The notes under the pieces were generated by a model, which saw nothing but the letters and a program-made list of their open reading frames with translations, searched no databases and was not told where the DNA came from. A DNA stretch of 64,000 nt from Burkholderiales bacterium. Lineage in GTDB: Bacteria > Pseudomonadota > Gammaproteobacteria > Burkholderiales > Burkholderiaceae_C. The position numbers and the translations under genes were made by a program. The stretch lies in the NCBI GenBank assembly GCA_016191995.1, contig JACPVA010000023.1:1-64000 (forward strand). The letters are read 5' to 3'. Of the stretch, positions 9,657 through 21,083 are shown piece after piece (the first letter of the stretch is position 1; each line of letters begins with the position of its first letter).

Positions 9657-10637
9657 ATGCGTCCGATCGAGGATATCCAGCTCGTCCGTCCGGCGACGCT
9701 GACCGACGCCGCGCTGCTGCTGGCCGAGGAGGGCTCGCGGCTGGTCGCCGGCGGTACCGACTTGCTGCCCAATATGCGCCGCGGCATCGCCGACCCGGCG
9801 GTGCTGATCGATCTCACCGGCGTCGCCGGCATCGGCGCGATCGAGCCGCACCACGGCCAGTGGCGCTTCGGCGCCGGCGTCACGCTGGCGACGATCGAGC
9901 GCCACGCGCAGATCGCGCGCGAGCTGCCCGCGCTCGCGCAGGCGGCCGGCGCGGTCGCCGGGCCGGCACACCGCAGCGCCGCGACGCTGGCCGGCAACCT
10001 GTGCCAGGACACGCGCTGCGTCTACTACAACCAGAGCGAGTGGTGGCGCCGCAGCAATGGCTGGTGCCTCAAGCTGAAGGGCGACACCTGCCATGTCGCG
10101 CCGCACGGCAAGCGCTGCCACGCCGCCTACCAGGGCGATGTCGCCGCCGCGCTGCTGGCCTACGGCGCCGAGGTCGAGATCGTCGGCGTCGAGAAGGTCT
10201 TCCGCCGCCCGCTCGCCGAGCTGTACCACGACGACGGCGCGGCGCACCTGACGCTGGGCGCGAACGAGGTCGTCGCCGCGGTGCATGTTCCGGCCGGCCA
10301 GGCCGGCCGCGTCAGCGGATTCCGCAAGGCGCGCACGCGCAGCGGGATGGACTTCCCGCTCGCCAGCGTCGCGCTCGCGCTGCGCCTGGAGGGAGGTGTG
10401 CTCGCCGAGCTCTCGGTCGGCATCAGCGGCACCAACTCGCACCCGTTGAAGCTCGACGGCACCTACGCGCTGCTCGGACGCCCGGTCGACGACGCGGCGC
10501 TGGCGACGCTGGGCAAGCTGGTCGCCAAGCAGGTCACGCCGATGCGCAGCACCTTCACCGCGTCCAACCATCGCCGGCTCGTCGCGTCGGCGACCGCGCA
10601 GCGGCTGCTGCGCGAGCTCGCCGCCGGCGCGGCATGA
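9657..10637 (+). CDS. hcrB: 4-Hydroxybenzoyl-CoA reductase, beta subunit (FAD and extra [4Fe-4S])
   Basis: A 326-residue FAD subunit (CO-dehydrogenase-medium type) with the FAD motifs LVAGGTDLLPNMRRG (around residue 30) and a TLAGNLCQDTRC loop (around 110). It carries the insertion that distinguishes HcrB from other family members: a cysteine-rich stretch of about 40 residues from CQDTRC through WCLK, TCHV and RCHA, which in the Thauera enzyme binds a [4Fe-4S] cluster and lets electrons flow in the unusual direction, from ferredoxin to substrate. This insertion is the best evidence that the operon encodes 4-hydroxybenzoyl-CoA reductase. Confidence 0.88.
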   Translation: MRPIEDIQLVRPATLTDAALLLAEEGSRLVAGGTDLLPNMRRGIADPAVLIDLTGVAGIGAIEPHHGQWRFGAGVTLATIERHAQIARELPALAQAAGAVAGPAHRSAATLAGNLCQDTRCVYYNQSEWWRRSNGWCLKLKGDTCHVAPHGKRCHAAYQGDVAAALLAYGAEVEIVGVEKVFRRPLAELYHDDGAAHLTLGANEVVAAVHVPAGQAGRVSGFRKARTRSGMDFPLASVALALRLEGGVLAELSVGISGTNSHPLKLDGTYALLGRPVDDAALATLGKLVAKQVTPMRSTFTASNHRRLVASATAQRLLRELAAGAA

Positions 10638-10709
10638 ACGCAGCCAGGTCGCTGCCAGGCAAGCGGTCCGGCGCACGCCGATGACCCCATCCGCAGGGAG
10701 ACAAGCCCC

Positions 10710-13049
10710 ATGACCCGCATCCTTCGCCGCGAGCAGTTTTCCGAGCAGACCTTCCTGTGGGAGGTCGAGGCTCCCGATGTCGCCCAGGCCGCCGAGGCCG
10801 GGCACTTCGTCATGCTGCGGCTGGACGAGGCCGGCGAGCGCATCCCGCTGACGGTGGCCGACTTCGACCGCGAGCGCGGAACCGTCACCGTCGTCGTGCA
10901 GTCGCTCGGCCGCACGACGCGCGAGATGCGCGACCGCTATGCTGCAGGAGACCACTTCGCCGACTTCGTCGGCCCTCTCGGGCTGCCGCAGCATATCGAG
11001 CAGGTCGGCCATGTCGTGCTGGTCGGTGGCGGGCTGGGCGTGGCGCCCGTCTACCCGCAGCTGCGCGCCTTCAAGCAGGCCGGCAACCGCACGACCTGCA
11101 TCGTCGGCTTTCGCAACCAGGAGCTGATCTTCTGGGCCGACAAGCTGCGCGAGTGGGCCGACGAGCTGATCGTCTGCACCGACGACGGCAGCTTCGGCCG
11201 CCCGGGATTCGTCACCGCGGCACTGAAGGACCTCATCGAGCGCGACCGCCCCGACCTGGTGGTCGCGATCGGCCCGATGCCGATGATGCAGGCCTGCACC
11301 GAGACCACGCGCCCCTACGGCGTGCCGACCAAGGTCTCGCTCAACACCATCATGGTCGACGGCACCGGCATGTGTGGGTCGTGCCGCGTCACGGTCGGCG
11401 GCGAGGTCAAGTTCGCCTGCGTCGACGGGCCGGACTTCGACGCCCACCAGATCGACTTCAAGGAGCTGCTGGCGCGCCAGAAGCGCTTCAAGACGCAGGA
11501 GCAGCAGGCCAACTCCGACCTCGACCATGTCTGCAGCCTCGAGGAGCTGCTCGTCAAGCAGGGCAAGCGCACCTACAAGAAATACTCGGCGCTGGAGCGC
11601 ACCCAGGTGCCGATGCCCGAGCGCGAGCCGCACGAGCGCGCGCAGAGCTTCGACGAGGTCAACCTCGGCTACGACTGGGCCGCCGCGCTGCGCGAGAGCG
11701 AGCGCTGCATCCAGTGCCTCAAGCCCACCTGCATCGAGGGCTGCCCGGTCCGCATCGATATCCCGCGCTTCATCCGCCACCTGCTGCTGCGCGACCTGGA
11801 GTCGGCGGTCGACGCGATCTACGACTCCAGCCCCTTCCCGTCGGTGTGCGGCCGCGTCTGCCCGCAGGAGAGCCAGTGCGAGGCGCAGTGCGTGCTCGTC
11901 AAGGCCAAGATGCAGCCGGTGGCGATCGGGCGGCTGGAGCGCTTCGTCGGCGACTTCGCCGCCCAGCGCCCGGTCGAGCCGCCGAAGGTCGACCAGCCGC
12001 TGGGCCGGGTCGCGATCGTCGGCTCCGGCCCCGGCGGGCTGGCCGCCGCGGCCGACCTGATCAAGCTCGGCGCCGAGGTCACGGTCTACGAGGCGTTGCA
12101 CGTCATCGGCGGCGTGCTGCGCTACGGCATCCCGTCGTTCCGCCTGCCGCGCGACATCATCGACCGCGAGGTCAACCGGCTGCGCGACGGCGGCGTGAAG
12201 TTCGAGACCAACAAGGTCATCGGCAAGACCTTCCGCGTCGAGCAGCTGACCGGCGAGATGGGCTTCGACGCGGTCTTCGTCGCCGCCGGCGCCGGCGCGC
12301 CGTCGTTCCTCGGCATCCCGGGCGAGTCCGCCGGGCAGGTCTATTCGGCCAACGAGTTCCTCACGCGCGTCAACCTGATGGGCGGCGACCGCTTCCCGTA
12401 CCGCGACACGCCGATCGGGCTGGGGCAGCGGGTGGTCGTGATCGGCGCGGGCAATACGGCGATGGACTGCCTGCGCACCGCCAAGCGGCTCGGCGCGGCC
12501 GAGGTGCGCTGCGTCTACCGGCGCAGCGAGGCCGAGGCGCCGGCGCGCATCGAGGAGCTGCGCCACGCGAAGGAGGAAGGCATCGTCTTCAGCTTCCTGC
12601 ATGCGCCGGTGGAGATCCTGCTGGACGAGGCTGGCGACGTGCGCGGGATGAAGGCCCAGCGCATGGCGCTGGGCGAGCCGGATGCGCGCGGGCGGCGCAG
12701 CCCGGTACCGCTGGACGAGTTCGTCGAGTTCGCCTGCGACACCGTGATCTACGCGCTCGGGACCAAGGCCAACCCGATCGTCGGCCGCGCGACCAAGGGG
12801 CTGGCGCTGGACAAGCGCGGCTACATCGTCGCCGACGAGACGACGCAGGCGACCAACCTGCGCGGCGTCTTCGCCGGCGGCGACATCGTCACCGGCGGGG
12901 CGACCGTGATCCTGGCGATGGCCGCCGGGCGGCGTGCGGCGCGCGCGATCGGCAGCTGGCTGCAGCAAGGCGCAAGCGCCTGGCCGCCGGCGGCCGAGGC
13001 GCCGGACGCGCTCGCAGCCCCCGAGCCGCTGGAGCCGGCCACGCCCTGA
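10710..13049 (+). CDS. Fused NfnA-NfnB (SudB-SudA)-like FAD/Fe-S NAD(P)H:ferredoxin oxidoreductase
   Basis: A 779-residue protein joining two enzymes that are usually separate. Residues 1-280 are a ferredoxin-NADP-reductase-type module ending in the [2Fe-2S] motif MCGSCRVTVGGEVKFAC. Residues 310-760 are a GltD/SudA-type module with two [4Fe-4S] motifs (CIQCLKPTCIEGCP, then CGRVCPQESQCEAQC), an FAD Rossmann motif (VGSGPGGLAAAADL) and an NAD(P) motif (VIGAGNTAMDC). Homologous NfnAB enzymes link NADH, NADPH and ferredoxin by flavin-based bifurcation. Lying 72 bases after hcrB, it is a good candidate to supply reduced ferredoxin to HcrABC; that role is inferred. The C-terminus is alanine-rich. 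Confidence 0.82.
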   Translation: MTRILRREQFSEQTFLWEVEAPDVAQAAEAGHFVMLRLDEAGERIPLTVADFDRERGTVTVVVQSLGRTTREMRDRYAAGDHFADFVGPLGLPQHIEQVGHVVLVGGGLGVAPVYPQLRAFKQAGNRTTCIVGFRNQELIFWADKLREWADELIVCTDDGSFGRPGFVTAALKDLIERDRPDLVVAIGPMPMMQACTETTRPYGVPTKVSLNTIMVDGTGMCGSCRVTVGGEVKFACVDGPDFDAHQIDFKELLARQKRFKTQEQQANSDLDHVCSLEELLVKQGKRTYKKYSALERTQVPMPEREPHERAQSFDEVNLGYDWAAALRESERCIQCLKPTCIEGCPVRIDIPRFIRHLLLRDLESAVDAIYDSSPFPSVCGRVCPQESQCEAQCVLVKAKMQPVAIGRLERFVGDFAAQRPVEPPKVDQPLGRVAIVGSGPGGLAAAADLIKLGAEVTVYEALHVIGGVLRYGIPSFRLPRDIIDREVNRLRDGGVKFETNKVIGKTFRVEQLTGEMGFDAVFVAAGAGAPSFLGIPGESAGQVYSANEFLTRVNLMGGDRFPYRDTPIGLGQRVVVIGAGNTAMDCLRTAKRLGAAEVRCVYRRSEAEAPARIEELRHAKEEGIVFSFLHAPVEILLDEAGDVRGMKAQRMALGEPDARGRRSPVPLDEFVEFACDTVIYALGTKANPIVGRATKGLALDKRGYIVADETTQATNLRGVFAGGDIVTGGATVILAMAAGRRAARAIGSWLQQGASAWPPAAEAPDALAAPEPLEPATP

Positions 13050-13102
13050 GCGCCGGCGCGCCGCGCGCCTGCGACGCCCCACGAGTTCGAAGGAGACCGA
13101 AG

Positions 13103-15241
13103 ATGATGCTGTGCCCGAAGTGCCACCAGCCGCTGGCCGAGCAGGACGAAGGGCTGTATATCTGCTGCGCCGGCGCGCCGATGCAGTGGCAGTGCGGCGA
13201 ATGCGGCAAGATCAGCGAGGGTTTTGCGTTCCCGTACGGCGCCTGCCCGCAGTGCGGCGGCCGGCTCGCGCTGCGCGAGGATGCGGCGCAGACCGCCGAT
13301 GCGGCGGCGATGGCGGCGGTGCGCACCGCGTTCGAGATCGAGCTCGGCGGGCGTGCGTTCTACCAGCGCGCCGCGGCCGACTGCGACGACGCCGAGCTGC
13401 GCGCGCTGTTCGGCCGCTTCGCGGTGATGGAAGGCGAGCATATGGAGACGCTGTCGCGGCGCTACCACGTCGACATGCCCGCACCTTCGGCCGAGTTCAG
13501 GCTGCAGACCGCGGCCGTCTATGCCGATGCCAGGCCGCCGGCGGACGCCGCCGACCTGTTCAAGCTCGCGATCGCGCTGGAGAAGCGCGCCGTGGCCTTC
13601 TTCACCGAGCGCGCCGCGGCGATCCCCGCTGGCGCCCCCGAGCACCGGCTGTACGACGAGCTCGCCGCCGAGGAGCGCGAGCATGCGCAGATGCTGACGG
13701 CCGAGTATGCGCGCTGGCGCGACCGCTTGCCGGGCTTGTATGGCGGCACGGCACCGACGCTGGCCGCGCACCTGGCCGCGCCCGGCAGTGCGGCGGCGAT
13801 GAATGCCGCCGAGCTGCTGCTGGCCGGCCACGACGACGAATCGACCGCGCTGGAGTGCGGCGACGAGCGCATCAGCTACGGCCAGCTGCGCGACCGCGCC
13901 GCACGTGCCGCCGCGGTCTGGCACGCGCGCGGGCTGCGCCCGGGCGACCGCGTCGCGATCAAGCTGCCCGACGGCATCGACTGGGTCGTCTGCTGGCTCG
14001 GGACGATCTGGGCCGGCGGTGTGGCGGTCGGCGTCAACCCGCGCATCCCGGCGCCCGAATACCAGTACATCCTCGAGGAGGCCGGATTCAACGTCATCGT
14101 CGCCGAGTCGGCCGACGATACGCCGGCACCGTGGAACGAGCGCGTGATCACGCTCGCCGAGGGCCGCAGCGCCGTCGCGGCGGCCAAGCCGGTGCCGCCG
14201 GTGCTGCTCGCCGACGACAGCCCGATGTTCTGGGTCCACTCCTCGGGCACCTCGGGGCGGCCGAAGGCGGTCGTGCACGCGCAGCGCTGCGTGCGCGAGG
14301 TCGGCCGCATCTCGGCCGAGCGCATGGGCATGCGCGCCGGCGACCGGCTGCTCGCCAGCTCAAAGCTCTTCTTCGCCTACCCGCTGACCAACCTGCTGCT
14401 CGCCGGGCTGCGCAACGGCGCGACGCTGATCCTGGATCCGACCTGGCCGACGCCGCAGACCGTCGCGCAGGCGGTCGAGCGCACCCGGCCCGACATGCTG
14501 TTCAGCGTGCCGTCGCTGTACCGCCACCTGCTGCACGAAGGGCTGGCGCCGGCCATCGCCGCCGCCGGCGTGCGCTGCTGCGTGTCGGCCGGCGAGGCGC
14601 TGCCGGCCACGCTGCGCCAGGCCTGGCACGACGCCACCGGGCTGCCGATGATCAACGGCTACGGCGCCTCCGAGGTGCTGGTGCTGGTGATGACCGAGGT
14701 CGACGGCGACGACGGGCTGCAGGTCTCGCCCGGCACCGAGGTCGCGCCGCTCGACCCCGAGGCCGCCGACGCCGGCGGCCCGACCCGGCTGCTGATCGCC
14801 AGCCCGATGCAGGCGCTGGGCTACCTGGACCGCCCGGCGGCGCAGGCCGACAGCTTCCGTGAAGGGCGCTTCTGCCCGGCCGACCTCTTCGTCCGCACCG
14901 CCGGCGGCGGCTGGCGCTTCGGCGGGCGCGAGGATTCGCTGGTCAAGATCAGCGGGCGCTGGGTCAACCTGGTCGAGCTGGAGGAGAAGCTCGCCGCCGG
15001 CGTATCCGGGCTGCGCGAGGCCGCGGTCGTCTGCGCGCCCGACGCCGACGGCGTCGACGCGGTCGGCCTCTTCTACGCCGGCAGCGACGACGAGGAAGCG
15101 CGGCGCGAGCTCGAGGCGCGCATCGCCGCGCTGCCCAAATACCAGCGCCCGGCCTGGGTCAAGCCGATCGACGCGCTGCCGCGCACGCCGACCGGCAAGC
15201 TGCTGCGGCGAATGCTGGTGGAGCGGCTGCGCGGGGGTTGA
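13103..15241 (+). CDS. Fusion of zinc-ribbon/rubrerythrin domain with 4-hydroxybenzoate (aryl)-CoA ligase
   Basis: One uninterrupted 712-codon frame encodes two unrelated domains. Residues 1-55 contain paired cysteines (CPKC, CC, CGEC, CPQC) of a rubredoxin/zinc-ribbon type. Residues 70-215 are ferritin-like, with two E...ExxH diiron half-sites (FEIELGG with EGEH; IALEKRA with EREH). Residues 233-712 are an AMP-forming ligase: SSGTSGRPKAVVH, INGYGASEVLVLV, the hinge region KISGRWVNLVELEE and PRTPTGKLLRR. Start ATG 13103 has a strong GAAGGAGA site. No ribosome site precedes the internal ATG at 13799, so separate translation is unlikely. Next to hcrCAB the ligase should form 4-hydroxybenzoyl-CoA; benzoate or 3-hydroxybenzoate are alternatives. 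Confidence 0.85.
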   Translation: MMLCPKCHQPLAEQDEGLYICCAGAPMQWQCGECGKISEGFAFPYGACPQCGGRLALREDAAQTADAAAMAAVRTAFEIELGGRAFYQRAAADCDDAELRALFGRFAVMEGEHMETLSRRYHVDMPAPSAEFRLQTAAVYADARPPADAADLFKLAIALEKRAVAFFTERAAAIPAGAPEHRLYDELAAEEREHAQMLTAEYARWRDRLPGLYGGTAPTLAAHLAAPGSAAAMNAAELLLAGHDDESTALECGDERISYGQLRDRAARAAAVWHARGLRPGDRVAIKLPDGIDWVVCWLGTIWAGGVAVGVNPRIPAPEYQYILEEAGFNVIVAESADDTPAPWNERVITLAEGRSAVAAAKPVPPVLLADDSPMFWVHSSGTSGRPKAVVHAQRCVREVGRISAERMGMRAGDRLLASSKLFFAYPLTNLLLAGLRNGATLILDPTWPTPQTVAQAVERTRPDMLFSVPSLYRHLLHEGLAPAIAAAGVRCCVSAGEALPATLRQAWHDATGLPMINGYGASEVLVLVMTEVDGDDGLQVSPGTEVAPLDPEAADAGGPTRLLIASPMQALGYLDRPAAQADSFREGRFCPADLFVRTAGGGWRFGGREDSLVKISGRWVNLVELEEKLAAGVSGLREAAVVCAPDADGVDAVGLFYAGSDDEEARRELEARIAALPKYQRPAWVKPIDALPRTPTGKLLRRMLVERLRGG

Positions 15242-15323
15242 GCGGTCCGGTGAGGAGAACGCCCGAGGGTCCTCGGGACAGACCGGCTCGCCCGCCCCGA
15301 CGTCCAGCGCCTGGTTCCGACGA

Positions 15324-15793
15324 TCAGTTCGCGCCGCCGCAGCCGACCTCGTCGCGGTGCCCGAAGCCGAGCCGGTTGTCGATCAGATAGAGTCGCGCCG
15401 GAACGAAGCGGTACCAGGCCACGCGCGCCAGCGCCTCGGCGATACGCGCCGGCGCGCGCGCGACGAGCGGGAAGCGCTGCGCATACAGTGCGCGCGCCTG
15501 GTCGCGCGCGTCGCCTTCGAGCCGCTCGACCCGGCCCTCGGCCTGCACGCCGTGGATCTCGGGCCAGTCGTCGTAGTCGCGCTGGATCGTGATCGCGACA
15601 CGAGCGTCGCGCGCCAAGTCCGCGGCGTGGCGAGTGCGCGGCGACGACAGGAAGAACAGCTCCCAGCCCGATTCGGTGCGCGCGCTCGCGTAGAACACCG
15701 CCGCCGCCCAGGGCCCGTGCTCGCCGGCGGTGGCCAGCGTCATCACGTGGTGCGCCTGCAGGAAGGCATCGACACGCACGCGCAGCGGGTCGG

Positions 15794-15797
<4 letters not shown>
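15324..15797 (-). CDS. Flavin split-barrel protein, YhbP/pyridoxamine-phosphate-oxidase-like
   Basis: A 157-residue protein that starts with GTG inside the stop of the upstream regulator gene (GTGA overlap). The N-terminus ([21 protein letters not shown]) and the middle ([25 protein letters not shown]) match the split-barrel FMN-binding family that includes YhbP. No enzymatic role is known from the sequence. Coupling to the sigma54 activator is odd; it may bind flavin or heme. The C-terminus is cysteine-bearing (VGCGGAN). Confidence 0.7.
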
Positions 15798-17533
<1,736 letters not shown>

Positions 17534-17721
17534 GTCGTGTCCTCCACGGTTCGGGACCGCTCTTTTAGACCCGGCGCGACGACCGGGCCTTGAACGGCGT
17601 CAACCGCGGCCCGACGACGATCCCGGGAAGACCCTCGGTGCGGCGCCGGCTCGCGGCGCGGGGTCACCCGACCCTGCCCGGCCCTGCCCGGCGCTGGGCA
17701 CCGTGCGGCGGCGCGCCGACC

Positions 17722-17779
17722 GTTGATCATTTCATCGCATCGGCGCCGGCGCAAGCCCCGACTGGCGCAAATGATCGAC
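17722..17779. promoter_or_regulatory. Probable upstream activator sites for the sigma54 regulator
   Basis: Two 11-bp arms in opposite orientation, GTTGATCATTT (17722-17732) and AAATGATCGAC (17769-17779), match at 10 of 11 positions when one is reverse-complemented. The TTGATCA core resembles the known XylR/DmpR-class activator sequence. They lie about 85 and 132 bases upstream of the -24 element at 17859, the usual enhancer distance, in the gap between the regulator and ppsA. Binding is inferred. Confidence 0.6.
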
Positions 17780-17857
17780 TGCCGGCGCGGCAGCCGCCTT
17801 CGCCGGCGGCCACCGCCGCAGGGCGCTTCCTCGGCAGCCACGCAGCCGGCGCCACGC

Positions 17858-17873
17858 TGGCACGCGGCTTGCT
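17858..17873 (+). promoter_or_regulatory. Sigma54 (-24/-12) promoter of the phenol operon
   Basis: TGGCACGCGGCTTGCT matches the sigma54 consensus TGGCACG-N4-TTGCW at every specified position. The GG is at 17859-17860 and the GC at 17871-17872, putting transcription start near 17884 and leaving a leader of about 58 bases to the ppsA start, with AAGGAGA just before the ATG-equivalent GTG. It faces ppsA and is divergent from an RpoN activator gene. Confidence 0.85.
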
Positions 17874-17941
17874 GATATCCACGTCGCGGCACCACCCGCC
17901 CGACACGCGAACAGCGGCCCGACCCGACCAAGGAGACGCAA

Positions 17942-19777
17942 GTGAAATTTCCCGTTCCGCACGACCTGACTGCGCAGAAGATCCCCGGCACCGAGGGCTG
18001 GGAGCGTATGTACCCGTACCAGTACCAGTTCGTCACCGACGACCCGGTGCGCAACCAGTACGAGAAGGACACCTTCTGGTTCTACGACGGGCTGCACTAC
18101 CCCGAGCCGCTGTACCCCTTCGACACGATCTGGGACGAGGCCTGGTACCTGGCGCTGAGCCAGTACAACAACCGCATCTTCATGGTCCCGCCGGTGCGCG
18201 GCGTCGACCACCGGATGATCAACGGCTATGTCTACATCTCGCCGGTGCCGGTGAAGGACGGCAACGAGATCGGAAGTCGGGTGCCGCACTTCATGGAGCG
18301 CGCCGGCCATTACTACAAGAACTGGGACGCGCTGGAAGCCAAGTGGAAGGTCAAGATGGAGGCGACGATCCGCGATCTCGAGAAGCTCGAGATCCCGCGC
18401 CTGCCGGACATGGAGGCCATGAGCGTCGTCACCGACGCGCTCGGCGAGTCCAAGGGCTTCCACCTTCTGAAGGCCTACGACGACCTGATCAATCTCGGGA
18501 TCAAGTGCTGGCAGTACCACTTCGAGTTCCTGAACCTGGGCTACGCGGCCTACGTGTTCTTCCTCGACTTCGTGCAGAAGCAGTTCCCGAGCATCCCGCC
18601 GCAGCGCGTGACGCAGATGATCTCGGGCATCGACGTCATCATGTACCAGCCCGACGAGGAGCTGAAGAAGCTCGCGCGGCGCGCGGTCGAGCTCGGCGTC
18701 GACGGCCTCGTCAAGTCCAGCGGCGAGTGGACCGCGGTCGAGTCCGCGCTCAAGGGCGACCCGAAGGGCACCGAGTGGCTGATGTCGCTGAGCCTGGCCA
18801 AGGAGCCCTGGTTCAACGTCTCCACCGGCACCGGCTGGTTCCACCACGACCGCTCGTGGAACGACCAGATGAACGTGCCGCTGGTCGGCATCCAGACCTA
18901 TATCGACAAGATCCGCGCCGGGGTGTCGATCGAGCGCCCGACCGAGAAGGTGCGCGCCGAGCGCGACCGCATCGTCACCGAGTACCGCGACCTGATCACC
19001 GACGAGGCTGCGCGCAAGCAGTTCGACGAGCTGCTCGGCTGCGCCAAGACCGTCTTCCCGTATGTCGAGAACCACCTCTTCTACGTCGAGCACTGGTTCC
19101 ACTCGGTGTTCTGGAACAAGATGCGCGAGGTCGCCGCGCTCCTGAAGGAGCACGGCATCCTGAAGGACGCCGACGACGTCTGGCTGCTGCGGCGCGACGA
19201 GATCAAGCTCGCGCTGTGGGACGTCGTCACCGCCTGGGCCACCGGTGTCACGCCGCGCGGCACGACGACGTGGCCGCCGGAGGTCGAGTGGCGCAAGGGG
19301 GTGATGGAGAAGTTCCGCGCCTGGTCCCCGCCGCCGGCGATCGGCACCGCGCCGGAGGTGATCCAGGAGCCGTTCACGATCGTGCTGTGGGGGGTGACGA
19401 ACAAGTCGCTCGCCGACTGGGCCTCGGTGCAGGAGGTCGGCGACCCCGAGAAGGTCAACGAGCTCAAGGGTTTTGCCGGCAGCCCCGGCATCGTCGAGGG
19501 CAAGGCGCGCGTGTGCCGCACGGTGGCCGAGGTCGGCGAGCTGAAGGAAGGCGAGATCCTGGTCGCGCCGACGACCTCGCCGTCGTGGGCGCCGGCGTTT
19601 GCCAAGATCGGCGCCTGCGTGACCGACGTCGGCGGCGTGATGAGCCACGCCGCGATCGTCTGCCGCGAGTACGGCATGCCGGCGGTGGTCGGCACCGGGC
19701 ATGCGACCAAGATCATCCGCACCGGCATGATGCTGCGCGTCGACGGCTCGTCGGGCGCGGTGTCGATCGCGCGCTGA
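17942..19777 (+). CDS. ppsA: Phenylphosphate synthase subunit A (PEP-synthase C-terminal-type, catalytic histidine)
   Basis: A 611-residue protein matching the 70-kDa subunit of phenylphosphate synthase. The C-terminal swivelling phosphohistidine domain contains GGVMSHAAIVCREYG; by count the histidine is residue 569, the same number reported for the phosphorylated histidine of the Thauera enzyme. It transfers the beta-phosphate of ATP, via phosphohistidine, to phenol to make phenylphosphate. It is the first gene after the -24/-12 promoter, starts with GTG after AAGGAGACGCAA, and is four bases from ppsB. The paired homology and gene order make this a firm call. Confidence 0.93.
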   Translation: MKFPVPHDLTAQKIPGTEGWERMYPYQYQFVTDDPVRNQYEKDTFWFYDGLHYPEPLYPFDTIWDEAWYLALSQYNNRIFMVPPVRGVDHRMINGYVYISPVPVKDGNEIGSRVPHFMERAGHYYKNWDALEAKWKVKMEATIRDLEKLEIPRLPDMEAMSVVTDALGESKGFHLLKAYDDLINLGIKCWQYHFEFLNLGYAAYVFFLDFVQKQFPSIPPQRVTQMISGIDVIMYQPDEELKKLARRAVELGVDGLVKSSGEWTAVESALKGDPKGTEWLMSLSLAKEPWFNVSTGTGWFHHDRSWNDQMNVPLVGIQTYIDKIRAGVSIERPTEKVRAERDRIVTEYRDLITDEAARKQFDELLGCAKTVFPYVENHLFYVEHWFHSVFWNKMREVAALLKEHGILKDADDVWLLRRDEIKLALWDVVTAWATGVTPRGTTTWPPEVEWRKGVMEKFRAWSPPPAIGTAPEVIQEPFTIVLWGVTNKSLADWASVQEVGDPEKVNELKGFAGSPGIVEGKARVCRTVAEVGELKEGEILVAPTTSPSWAPAFAKIGACVTDVGGVMSHAAIVCREYGMPAVVGTGHATKIIRTGMMLRVDGSSGAVSIAR

Positions 19778-19781
19778 CGCG

Positions 19782-20942
<1,161 letters not shown>

Positions 20943-20943
20943 A

Positions 20944-21050
20944 GTGAGGCCCCCACGCTCACTGCGTTCGCTGCCCCCCGAGGGGGCGCTTGCTGCGGAC
21001 CGGCAAAGCCGGATCCGCGCAAGGGCTTGGCTGGGCCGGTTTCATGCGTC
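20944..21050. repeat. Interspersed repeat unit inside the pps operon
   Basis: The ppsB-ppsC gap is 141 bases and carries a GC-rich unit containing CCCCACGCTCACTGCG, the inverted CCCCCCGAGGGGGCG and CCGGCAAAGCCGGATCCGCG. From memory, units of this style are common between genes in Burkholderiales genomes of the Comamonadaceae/Rubrivivax type. Potential hairpins are CCCCCGAGGGGG and CCGGCAAAGCCGG. It could modulate the ratio of ppsAB to downstream transcripts. Confidence 0.6.
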
Positions 21051-21083
21051 GCGGGTGGCGCCTACGTGCCATGGATAACTGAC

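Noticed and set aside
13799-15241. Independent CoA ligase gene
   Set aside because: The ATG at 13799 has no ribosome-binding site and the frame is open from the rubrerythrin start at 13103, so a fusion is the simpler reading.
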